Source of the DNA: Methyloceanibacter sp963839245
Lineage (GTDB): Bacteria; Pseudomonadota; Alphaproteobacteria; Rhizobiales; Methyloligellaceae
Direction: 5' to 3'
Length of the DNA stretch: 64,000 nucleotides
Assembly: GCA_963839245.1 (NCBI GenBank)
Contig: CAWIUJ010000009.1
Coordinates: 62,001 to 126,000, forward strand
Numbering within the stretch: position 1 is the stretch's first letter; every line of letters begins with the position of its first letter. Shown in pieces: positions 17,608 to 24,174 of the stretch. The translations under genes were made by a program, and so were the position numbers. The notes under the pieces were generated by a model, which searched no databases, was not told where the DNA came from, and saw only the letters and a program-made list of their open reading frames with translations.

Positions 17608-17895
17608 CTACGGGCAGACTTTCACCGAGCTGGTGCAAACGAAGAGTGGGCCCTTGCCGCAGGCAGTCGAGACTGTACCGACGCGGACGGCCTTCAATTT
17701 GCCCTTGTGGGCCCAATGATTGATGTGCCCGTTCAGGTTCTTGGCTGACCGCTTGGTGGCGGCGCCCTCGCCCATGCCTCGCCCTTTGGCGGTCACAAGT
17801 GCACAACTCCCGGCCTGGACCGGCTGCGAAACGGCAACGAAAGCGCCAATAGCGCCGACGGCGGCGCAGGCAATCAGCAATTTACTGCGGATCAT
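17608..17895 (-). CDS. small secreted basic protein, unknown
   Basis: 95 residues with a clear Sec signal (LLIACAAVGAIGAFVAVSQPVQA, cut before GSC) and a basic mature domain with three or four cysteines (SCALVTAKGRGMGEGAAT; STACGKGPLFVCTSSVKVCP). It is preceded by a ggggga site. Exported; function unknown. Confidence 0.6.
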   Translation of the reverse strand: MIRSKLLIACAAVGAIGAFVAVSQPVQAGSCALVTAKGRGMGEGAATKRSAKNLNGHINHWAHKGKLKAVRVGTVSTACGKGPLFVCTSSVKVCP

Positions 17896-18141
17896 ATTAG
17901 TCCCCCTGGTTCGTTTTCTGGCAGGTGCAACCCGCCTCCCGGCGACTATGCAACCTTTGCGGCCCGTTGCCTAGCGGCTCCGGTGTCGCGGGCCCATGAG
18001 CGCGCCAGCCTTCACATTTTCGTGTGGTCGAAAATTTCTGGGCAAAAGGCCAGGTTTTGTCGTCTAATCCGCATGTTGTGATGCAAGCTCGCCGAGCTGC
18101 CGAGGCGGCGATAGGGTCACTCAACAATGGAGGATAGACGT

Positions 18142-18378
18142 ATGAAGCCTATTCGATTGGCAACACTCGGAATAATTGCAGCCGCGAGCATGTTTGGGGC
18201 GCTCGCCGCTTCCGCGGCACCGGTCAGTTCGCCTGGTGTGCCGCAAGGCGAAACCTCGCTCGTGACACCGGTTGGCTGCTGGTGGGCCTACGGCGTCCGG
18301 CATTGCCGATATGGCGGCTACTATGGCTACCGCCCCTATTACCGTCCTTACTACCGGCCCTATCGGTATCGCTACTAG
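18142..18378 (+). CDS. small secreted Tyr/Arg/Gly-rich protein
   Basis: 78 residues from the ATG that follows a ggagg site by 8 bases. A signal peptide (IRLATLGIIAAASMFGALAASA) precedes a short segment with one Cys pair and a terminal tract of tyrosine-arginine-proline repeats (GYRPYYRPYYRPYRYRY). Such repeats are common in small alphaproteobacterial exported proteins of unknown role. Two hairpins follow the stop. Confidence 0.6.
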   Translation: MKPIRLATLGIIAAASMFGALAASAAPVSSPGVPQGETSLVTPVGCWWAYGVRHCRYGGYYGYRPYYRPYYRPYRYRY

Positions 18379-18388
18379 CACCTAAGGC

Positions 18389-18453
18389 GCGGAGGGGGGT
18401 GTGGCCCCTCCGCTTGCAGAAATGCAAACGCCGGGCCTTCGCGCCCGGCGTTT
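18389..18453. terminator. two tandem hairpins between convergent genes
   Basis: The first stem is 9 bp (18389-18397 with 18405-18413). The second is an 11-bp perfect stem, AAACGCCGGGC at 18426-18436 with its complement at 18443-18453, and a 6-base loop. Flanking A and T residues make the second usable from both strands. They lie between the rightward Tyr-rich gene and the leftward rlpA-like gene. Confidence 0.75.
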
Positions 18454-18479
18454 GTGTGTTGATCTATCGGCTCCGGCGT

Positions 18480-19052
18480 TTAGTCCTTCATGAAGCCCGG
18501 GGTGCTCCGGCCGAACACGCTATAGGGGCTGTCGGCTGAGGCGAGGACCACGCCGCGGCGCGGCGCCCTGCGAAGCTCGCGCGAGGCCACGGCCACGGTC
18601 TTGCGGGTACTTGCCCGCGCCGCCACGAGCCTCGCCTGAGGCGCCGACCGCATCAAGCCTGCGATCTTGGGCGCTGCCTTGCTTGCTGACGCGCCGCCAG
18701 CCGCGCTTACTCTCACGCTTGCGGTGCCGGAGCCGAGCATGCCGAGGCTCGACGCCGCCGCCTTGGACACGTCGATGATACGTCCGGCCACAAAAGGTCC
18801 CCGGTCGTTGATCCGCACGACCACCGAGTGGCCGTTGCTCAGGTTCTCGACGAGAACCCTGGTGCCGAACGGCAGCGAGCGATGCGCTGCGGTCAGGTCT
18901 CCCGGCTTCATGATCTCGCCGCTCGCGGTGCGTGAATGCAGCGCATACCACGAAGCGTGGCCGACCTGCTCGGCCTGAGCGGCATTGATTGGTAGTAGGA
19001 TGGCACCCCCGATGAGGCCCATGGCAACGATTTTGGCTCGCATTTCGAACAT
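18480..19052 (-). CDS. RlpA-like septal ring protein, double-psi beta-barrel
   Basis: 190 residues with a signal peptide ending near QAEQ, then the RlpA domain: GHASWYALHSRTASGEIM, LTAAHRSLPFGTRVLVEN, VVVRINDRGPFVAGRIIDVS with the conserved R-x-N-D-R-G-P-F. Family members are lytic transglycosylases or septal peptidoglycan-binding proteins. No SPOR domain follows; instead there is a Ser/Ala/Arg-rich disordered tail, and the usual lipobox is absent. Start at ATG 19052 (another Met 9 bases in). Confidence 0.85.
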   Translation of the reverse strand: MFEMRAKIVAMGLIGGAILLPINAAQAEQVGHASWYALHSRTASGEIMKPGDLTAAHRSLPFGTRVLVENLSNGHSVVVRINDRGPFVAGRIIDVSKAAASSLGMLGSGTASVRVSAAGGASASKAAPKIAGLMRSAPQARLVAARASTRKTVAVASRELRRAPRRGVVLASADSPYSVFGRSTPGFMKD

Positions 19053-19300
19053 GCGTTCAGTGCTCCTATTCGATTGTCTTGGGGGGTAATGACCGACGAC
19101 GAATCAAGCCGGCCCTGCGCACCTAAGTGCTGGCCGTTAACCTACGGGGCAACAAGGCGAAAAATCGGCTTCGAGGGGGTCATTGAGGGGCCATTTAGGG
19201 GCGCGGGAATTAACGGTTATGGCGCTAAGCGGGGCGCTTTGGAGGCGCCTGTTAGGCAAGATGCGGAGCGTGGCGATGGTTATCTCCGCGTGAGACAGCA
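19053..19300. other. intergenic stretch, no gene seen
   Basis: With the following terminator and its flank this makes 359 bases without a convincing gene. The rlpA promoter should be here. Open frames crossing it have atypical composition and no ribosome sites. Confidence 0.5.
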
Positions 19301-19337
19301 AAAAAGACGCGAGCCTCGTTGAAGGTCGCGTCTTTTT
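19301..19337. terminator. bidirectional rho-independent terminator
   Basis: A 12-bp perfect stem, AAAAAGACGCGA at 19301-19312 with its complement at 19326-19337, and a 13-base loop. The A and T runs give a U-tract in either direction. It lies 75 bases beyond the stop of the leftward gene at 19412-19732. Confidence 0.85.
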
Positions 19338-19411
19338 GGATCGTCTCAAACTATCGGCGTCGCGACAGAGACCGCCGCGCGACGGCACCGCGTTAGTCTT
19401 AAGCTATAGCC

Positions 19412-19732
19412 TTAACGCGAGGGCGCGTAGGAGTCCGGGCCATAGCCGGCGCAGGAGCCCTTGAGCCGCGAATCATAACCGAGCGTCTGGCACAGATAGA
19501 CTTTGGTCAGCGGATTATTGCGTACCTGCGACCCCGTCACGTTCTGTCCGTAGCTCCTGGCGACGTATGCAATCTGCTCTTCCTCGCAATAGGGCGTGGC
19601 GATCGGTCCATATTTGGTGATCTGAAAATTGCCGTGGCATTCGATGCGGGCGGCGGCTGGGTCTGGGGCTGCCACGCCCATCAGCAGGGTAGCTGCGCAA
19701 CTAGCCAGGCAGGCTACCAGGATTCGGCTCAT
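19412..19732 (-). CDS. small exported protein, conserved hypothetical
   Basis: 106 residues from the ATG after a strong aaggagac site. The signal peptide is RILVACLASCAATLLMGVAA. The mature part is IECHGNFQITKYGPIATPYC, EEEQIAYVARSYGQNVTGSQ, with four cysteines. I recall similar small proteins from Hyphomicrobiales but no function; probably periplasmic. A terminator follows. Confidence 0.65.
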   Translation of the reverse strand: MSRILVACLASCAATLLMGVAAPDPAAARIECHGNFQITKYGPIATPYCEEEQIAYVARSYGQNVTGSQVRNNPLTKVYLCQTLGYDSRLKGSCAGYGPDSYAPSR

Positions 19733-20004
19733 ATCGTCTCCTTGCACGAAGTGGGGTGGCTCCCGGCCCGCCCTCGGTCTGTTCGAGACTAGGCAACGCG
19801 TCGCAACTCTCGTCAAGCAAAGCTACTCCGAGTCCTGACGCGGCCGCATCCCCCGATGTAGTCACTTGTTCGTGCACTTGCCTTAGGCTGCTACGATTGC
19901 TGCCTAATCCTTCGGCAAATAGCGCCTAATCATTGCCCTTTTCTGCCAATACATGTATGTCATTGGAAAATAGAGTACCAAGGAAACGCTGGGGAACTAG
20001 ACTG

Positions 20005-20271
20005 ATGCATAAGAGAAAGACCGCAGAAGCTCAGGTCCAACAAGAACTGAGCCCCGATCCCTCTTTGGCGAGGGTCGCGAATCACGATGCGTGGGTGCCG
20101 GCACGGGAACCAATGACCGGCGCTCAGGCGGCGACACTTAAGCTGCTCGCAGAAGAGATGAAGGAGCCTCACGCCTTCGACGCAAGCTTGAGCAAGACGG
20201 AGGCTTCGCGGCGCATCTATCGTCTGCAGGAGCGCCTTCGGCTCGGACAGCTGCCGCCCCATACGGACTAG
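20005..20271 (+). CDS. DUF3072-type small protein
   Basis: The C-terminal 50 residues (EPMTGAQAATLKLLAEEMKE, then LSKTEASRRIYRLQERL) match the DUF3072 pattern, a small helical domain of unknown function often found in actinobacteria and rhizobia. The start is uncertain: ATG at 20005 gives 88 residues; ATG at 19957 is in frame. It stands alone in an AT-richer upstream region (19740-20004) with no other gene. Confidence 0.6.
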   Translation: MHKRKTAEAQVQQELSPDPSLARVANHDAWVPAREPMTGAQAATLKLLAEEMKEPHAFDASLSKTEASRRIYRLQERLRLGQLPPHTD

Positions 20272-20367
20272 CGTCCCCGCTTTCAGTCGCGTTGCGAGAA
20301 GCGCGCCGCGCGGGGCAAGGAGGCGACGATCCGGTTCCGCTCTGCTTACAATGCCGCGGCCCTGGCC

Positions 20368-20892
20368 ATGCTGGTCGGGGCTCTGGCTGTGCCCCTGGAA
20401 GGAGCCCGTGCGGCGATGGCGCTCTCACTCACCTCTTCCGCTTTCACGCCCGGCGCCGCCATGCCCTCGCGCTTTACCTGCGAAGGCGCCGACGTCTCGC
20501 CGCCGCTTGCATGGGACGGCGTGCCGGCGGGGACCAAGAGCCTCGCGCTGATTATCGATGATCCCGATGCGCCGGATCCGAAAGCGCCGAAGCGTGTCTG
20601 GGTGCATTGGGTGGTTCTCAACCTGCCTGCCGATGCGAAGGGCCTTCCTGAGAACGCGGAAAAGGCGGGGTTGCCCAAAGGCGCCACGATGGGGCTGACC
20701 GATTTTAAGAAGGCGACGTATGGCGGGCCGTGTCCTCCGATCGGACGTCACCGCTATTTCCACAAGCTTTATGCGCTCGACACCACGCTCGATCTCACCC
20801 ATCCGACGAAGGCCGAGCTTGAGGCCGCGATGAAAGGTCATGTGCTGGCGCAGGCCGAGCTGATCGGCACCTATCAGAAAGGCGACCGGTAA
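20368..20892 (+). CDS. YbhB/YbcL family phosphatidylethanolamine-binding-like protein
   Basis: The PEBP fold of bacterial YbhB: SSAFTPGAAMPSRFTCEGAD, VSPPLAWDGVPAGTKSLALI, DDPDAP, VHWVVLNLP, GPCPPIGRHRYFHKLYALD. The first standard start codon (ATG 20368) begins in the middle of a hydrophobic stretch with no ribosome site. Thirteen codons earlier an ATC at 20329 stands 5 bases after a perfect aggagg, and from there the protein would read as a complete signal peptide. The real start is probably 20329 (rare codon or sequence error), giving a 187-residue exported protein. Confidence 0.85.
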   Translation: MLVGALAVPLEGARAAMALSLTSSAFTPGAAMPSRFTCEGADVSPPLAWDGVPAGTKSLALIIDDPDAPDPKAPKRVWVHWVVLNLPADAKGLPENAEKAGLPKGATMGLTDFKKATYGGPCPPIGRHRYFHKLYALDTTLDLTHPTKAELEAAMKGHVLAQAELIGTYQKGDR

Positions 20893-20954
20893 AACGGCTG
20901 CCTATCGGTCGTCATCCCTTGACGTCGCCTTGCCTCCGCGTTTCAAGTGCGTGC

Positions 20955-22181
20955 ATGGCAAGGCACCGATGGATTGACCGAGCGGGACAGGTCTGCGTTG
21001 CAGCGACCCTTCTGCTTTCATGTGGTTCGGCTTTGGCGGCGAATTGTGGGAATAGCGGCGCCGGGTTCGACAGATGGCTACAAGGCTTCAAGCAACAAGC
21101 GGCGGCGCAAGGCATCGCGCCTCAGGTCGTGGCCGAGGCGCTTGACGGGCTGAGCTATGATCCTGCGGTGATCGCCAAGGATCGCGGACAATCGGTGTTC
21201 GCACAGACCTTCCTGCAATTCTCCGACCGCATGGTGTCGGGCAACCGGCTGCAGGTCGGCAGCGCGCTGCTCAAGAAGAACGCGGGCACCTTCGCGCAGA
21301 TCCAGCAGAAATATGGCGTGCCGGGTCCGGTGCTGGTCGGCTTCTGGGAACTCGAGACCGATTTCGGCAAAGTGATGGGCAATATGGACACGCTCCGCTC
21401 GCTCGTCACGCTCGCCTACGATTGCCGCCGGCCCGACGAGTTTCAGGCGCAATTGATGGATGCGTTGCGCGTGATTCAGCGCGGCGACCTCAGCCCGCCG
21501 GAGATGCGCGGGCCATGGGCGGGGGAGGTCGGACAGTTTCAGTTCGTGCCGAGCGTCTATTACAAATACGCCGTCGACTTCGACGGCAGCGGCAAGCGCG
21601 ATTTGATCCACAACACGCCCGACGCGCTCGCCTCGGCGGCGAATTATCTCGACGGCCTCGGCTGGAGGCCGGGCCAGCCATGGCTCGAGGAGGTCCGCGT
21701 GCCGGCGGACATGGATTGGAGCCAGGCCGACGTCACCATCAAGAAGCCGCGCGCCTTCTGGGCCAAGAGCGGCGTCACCTATCCGAGCGGCAAGGCGGTG
21801 CCCGCCGACAACACGCCGACGGCGCTGCTGTTGCCCATGGGTCGAAACGGTCCGGCTTTCCTCGCTTATCCGAATTTCGACGTCTACCTGCAATGGAACC
21901 AGTCCCTCGTCTATTCGACCACCGCGGGCTATTACGCGACGCGGCTCGCCGGCGCCCCGGTGCTCGGCCGCGGCAACGCGCCGATCGAGCCTTTCAGCCA
22001 GGCGCAGGCCAAGGAGCTGCAACAGCTGCTCGCCAAGCGCGGCTATGACGTGGGCAAGATCGACGGGGTAATCGGCGCCTCGACCCGCGTGGCGATCAGG
22101 GAGATGCAGCAGAAGTTCGGGCTGCCGGCCGACGGCTATCCGACGCCCGAGCTGCTCGAGCATCTGGAAGCCGGACGCTAA
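20955..22181 (+). CDS. lytic murein transglycosylase, MltB type
   Basis: A 408-residue exported enzyme that cleaves the MurNAc-GlcNAc bond of peptidoglycan with anhydro product formation. Signal peptide to about residue 28 (ATLLLSCGSALAANC). The SLT_2 catalytic domain has GFWELETDFGK with the catalytic Glu, EVGQFQFVPSVYYKYA and FDGSGKRDLI. Residues about 335-400 are a PG_binding_1 domain (AKRGYDVGKIDGVIGASTRV). A Cys near the signal end raises a lipoprotein possibility but the lipobox is not classical. Start at ATG 20955; upstream codons are open. Confidence 0.9.
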   Translation: MARHRWIDRAGQVCVAATLLLSCGSALAANCGNSGAGFDRWLQGFKQQAAAQGIAPQVVAEALDGLSYDPAVIAKDRGQSVFAQTFLQFSDRMVSGNRLQVGSALLKKNAGTFAQIQQKYGVPGPVLVGFWELETDFGKVMGNMDTLRSLVTLAYDCRRPDEFQAQLMDALRVIQRGDLSPPEMRGPWAGEVGQFQFVPSVYYKYAVDFDGSGKRDLIHNTPDALASAANYLDGLGWRPGQPWLEEVRVPADMDWSQADVTIKKPRAFWAKSGVTYPSGKAVPADNTPTALLLPMGRNGPAFLAYPNFDVYLQWNQSLVYSTTAGYYATRLAGAPVLGRGNAPIEPFSQAQAKELQQLLAKRGYDVGKIDGVIGASTRVAIREMQQKFGLPADGYPTPELLEHLEAGR

Positions 22182-22255
22182 ATCGACTTCGCTTTTACGG
22201 GGCGGCAACCAAAAGATGCGACACTGCGGCGGAGATATCCCGCGCGAGGCGTCGC

Positions 22256-22518
22256 ATGGAAGACGATAGACGAGAAACTCAGAGACGGACGGCCCCACGG
22301 AAGCGCACGCTGAAAAAGGGGCGCATCGTCTTCAATAATCGGCGCTCAGTGATCGATTGCACCGTGCGCAATTTGTCGGATGGGGGCGCGCTCCTGCTGG
22401 TCAACAGCCTTATCGGCATCCCCGACAGCTTCGACCTAACCATCGACAGCGACAGCACCACCATGCGGCCAATGTTATGTGGAAGCGCGAAAACCAGCTC
22501 GGCGTGAAATTCGAGTGA
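22256..22518 (+). CDS. PilZ domain protein, frameshifted near the end
   Basis: A small single-domain PilZ protein. RRTAPRKR and VRNLSDGGALL supply the R-x3-R and (D/N)-x-S-x2-G motifs that bind cyclic di-GMP. The frame stops early at 22507, but the next frame continues as NVMWKRENQLGVKFE, the usual PilZ ending; a lost base near 22463 accounts for it. Corrected length about 87 residues. Likely a c-di-GMP-responsive adaptor; no partner nearby. Confidence 0.75.
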
Positions 22519-22588
22519 GGGAAATTGCCTACGCAAACGTGACTTGTGGGGTAGATTCGCGCGAATCGGAATCAACGGAGAATCTACG

Positions 22589-22756
22589 ATGAGAGACTGC
22601 GCTTGGCTTTCGTTGATACCGCGCGAGCAAGTGATCTTGCAGAATGCGCTTTTGGCTTACGCTGGTGCTGAACCTACCGAGGCTTCCGAGATAGGGCTCT
22701 TGGCAGCAAAGTTGCGTCGTTCTGAGCTTTACTCGGCAATCACGATTGGAGTGCAC
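22589..22756 (+). pseudogene. possible 3'-truncated small gene ending at a junction
   Basis: From an ATG after a ggag site the product reads REQVILQNALLAYAGAEPTE, ASEIGLLAAKLRRSELYSAI, TIGVHA and looks like a real helical protein. At about 22757 it runs head-on into the antisense of the DpnI-like fragment and its later residues are just that shadow. I read it as the front part of a gene cut by a rearrangement. No family is identified with certainty. Confidence 0.35.
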
Positions 22757-22955
22757 GCTTTTGAGCTCATACTCCTCGTTGCACGCGCGGCAGAAAAAAA
22801 CCTGCCACTGGCCGATTGCGAGGAAACTGATAGATGTTTTGCTGTCCGCAATTCGGGCAATAGACCCAGTCTCGTACCCATCTTTCCGTCCACGCCCGCG
22901 CGCTTTGCGAGGGACTTTCGTAGGGCGACTGAGTTTCTTCAAAGCCCAGCTTCAT
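22757..22955 (-). pseudogene. N-terminal remnant of a DpnI-like restriction endonuclease
   Basis: From ATG 22955 (aggag site upstream) the protein reads SARAWTERWVRDWVYCPNCG, QQNIYQFPRNRPVAGFF and then, in the next frame, CRACNEEYELKS. This matches the start of DpnI: the R-x-x-TE-x-WV, YCPNCG, NRPVA-x-F, C-x2-C zinc site and the E-x-K catalytic pair. The frame break falls on a run of seven T (22794-22800 as A on the plus strand). After ELKS the similarity stops, so the rest of the nuclease (DpnI has 254 residues) and its winged helix are missing. DpnI cleaves GmATC. Confidence 0.7.
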
Positions 22956-23156
22956 AAGGGCTCCTAACATGCGCTTAGGCTTCCGGCATCAGCGTTATGT
23001 CCGCCTACGGATAATCCTTCCACTGTTCCATTTAGAGGTGCACGAAGTGTCGAATCGCTAGGGAATCCAGGGGCGCCTTTGTTAGAATGAGCGCCGCGTG
23101 GCCGCCGAATGGTATGGATGCGCGGCGGCATCTTCGCCATAAGGGGAGGACATGCC

Positions 23157-23456
23157 ATGGACGGACAGATAGCCAACATCGTCGTTCAGTTGATCGCGGG
23201 AGCCATAGGCGGAACTGCCGCGGGCACCGCGTTGAAGGATCTGAGCCTGGGCAAAGCCGGCGATGCCATCAGCGGCGCGGTCGGCGGCGGCATCGTGGGC
23301 CAGATTCTGGCGGCGGTGCTCAACTCACCGGAGGCAGCGGCTGCGGTGTCCGGGATCGACATCGGCGCCATCGTCAAGGACGTGGTCGGCGGCGGCGTGG
23401 GCGGCGCCGTGGTGATGGCCATTGTCGGCGCCATCCGCAACGCCATGGCCAAGTGA
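23157..23456 (+). CDS. small glycine-zipper membrane protein
   Basis: 99 residues of Gly/Ala/Val-rich helices (VVQLIAGAIGGTAAGTALKD; ISGAVGGGIVGQILAAVLN; VVGGGVGGAVVMAIVGAI) with GxxxG spacing, so probably an oligomeric membrane protein. A ggggagg site is 9 bases before the ATG. No assigned function; it is next to a DUF2267 gene. Confidence 0.65.
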   Translation: MDGQIANIVVQLIAGAIGGTAAGTALKDLSLGKAGDAISGAVGGGIVGQILAAVLNSPEAAAAVSGIDIGAIVKDVVGGGVGGAVVMAIVGAIRNAMAK

Positions 23457-23695
23457 CAAGCTAAGGCTGGTTGGCACCTCATGCTGTAGACGCGCTGCTT
23501 ACCGCAGCGTTTCACGGCGTGCCGTGGGGTCCTCGCTTTGAGGAGCGGCGAAGCGCGTCTTGAGGGTGGAACACTGCCGTCTTGATGGCGCGCTTAACCC
23601 AACTCGCTCCCTGAAGAAAGCTTGAGCCAGGTCAATGCGCCCGCGGCGCGGCCGGGGTGTGGTGGGATGCGCGATCAACGACGGAGTGACGTCCC

Positions 23696-24160
23696 ATGAC
23701 CACCGGCCTCGATGTCTTCGATACCACGCTCAAAGAGACCAATCTTTGGCTCAAGGAGTTGATGGAGCGGCTTGGCACCCTTGATCGTCATCACGCTTAT
23801 TCGACGTTGCGCGCGGTGCTGCACGCCTTGCGCGACCGTATCGGGCCGGAGAACGCGGCCCATCTCAGCGCGCAGCTGCCGATGCTGGTTCGCGGCCTGT
23901 TTTACGAAGGCTGGGAGCCCATGGGCAAGCCGACCAAGGAGCGCCATGAGGCGGAGTTCATCGCGCATGTCGGCCGGGAGCTGCCGCGCGCAGACGAGAC
24001 CGAGATCGAGGACGGCATCTGTGCCGTGTTTGGGCTGCTCGCCCTAAAGCTCGACATAGGCGAGGCGATCAAGGTCGCCGGCGTTTTGCCCAAGGAGTTG
24101 CGTGAGATGTGGCCGGTCTCGATTCAGGAAGCCGTGCAGGCCAAGACAGGCGCCGCCTGA
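23696..24160 (+). CDS. DUF2267 domain-containing protein
   Basis: 154 residues. The core is HHAYSTLRAVLHALRDRIGP, ENAAHLSAQLPMLVRGLFYE, GWEP and then LREMWP, the DUF2267 pattern, a helical repeat domain found in stress-associated loci of alphaproteobacteria. Cytoplasmic, function unknown. The 239 bases upstream contain no gene. Confidence 0.85.
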   Translation: MTTGLDVFDTTLKETNLWLKELMERLGTLDRHHAYSTLRAVLHALRDRIGPENAAHLSAQLPMLVRGLFYEGWEPMGKPTKERHEAEFIAHVGRELPRADETEIEDGICAVFGLLALKLDIGEAIKVAGVLPKELREMWPVSIQEAVQAKTGAA

Positions 24161-24174
24161 GAAGACGACGCAGC

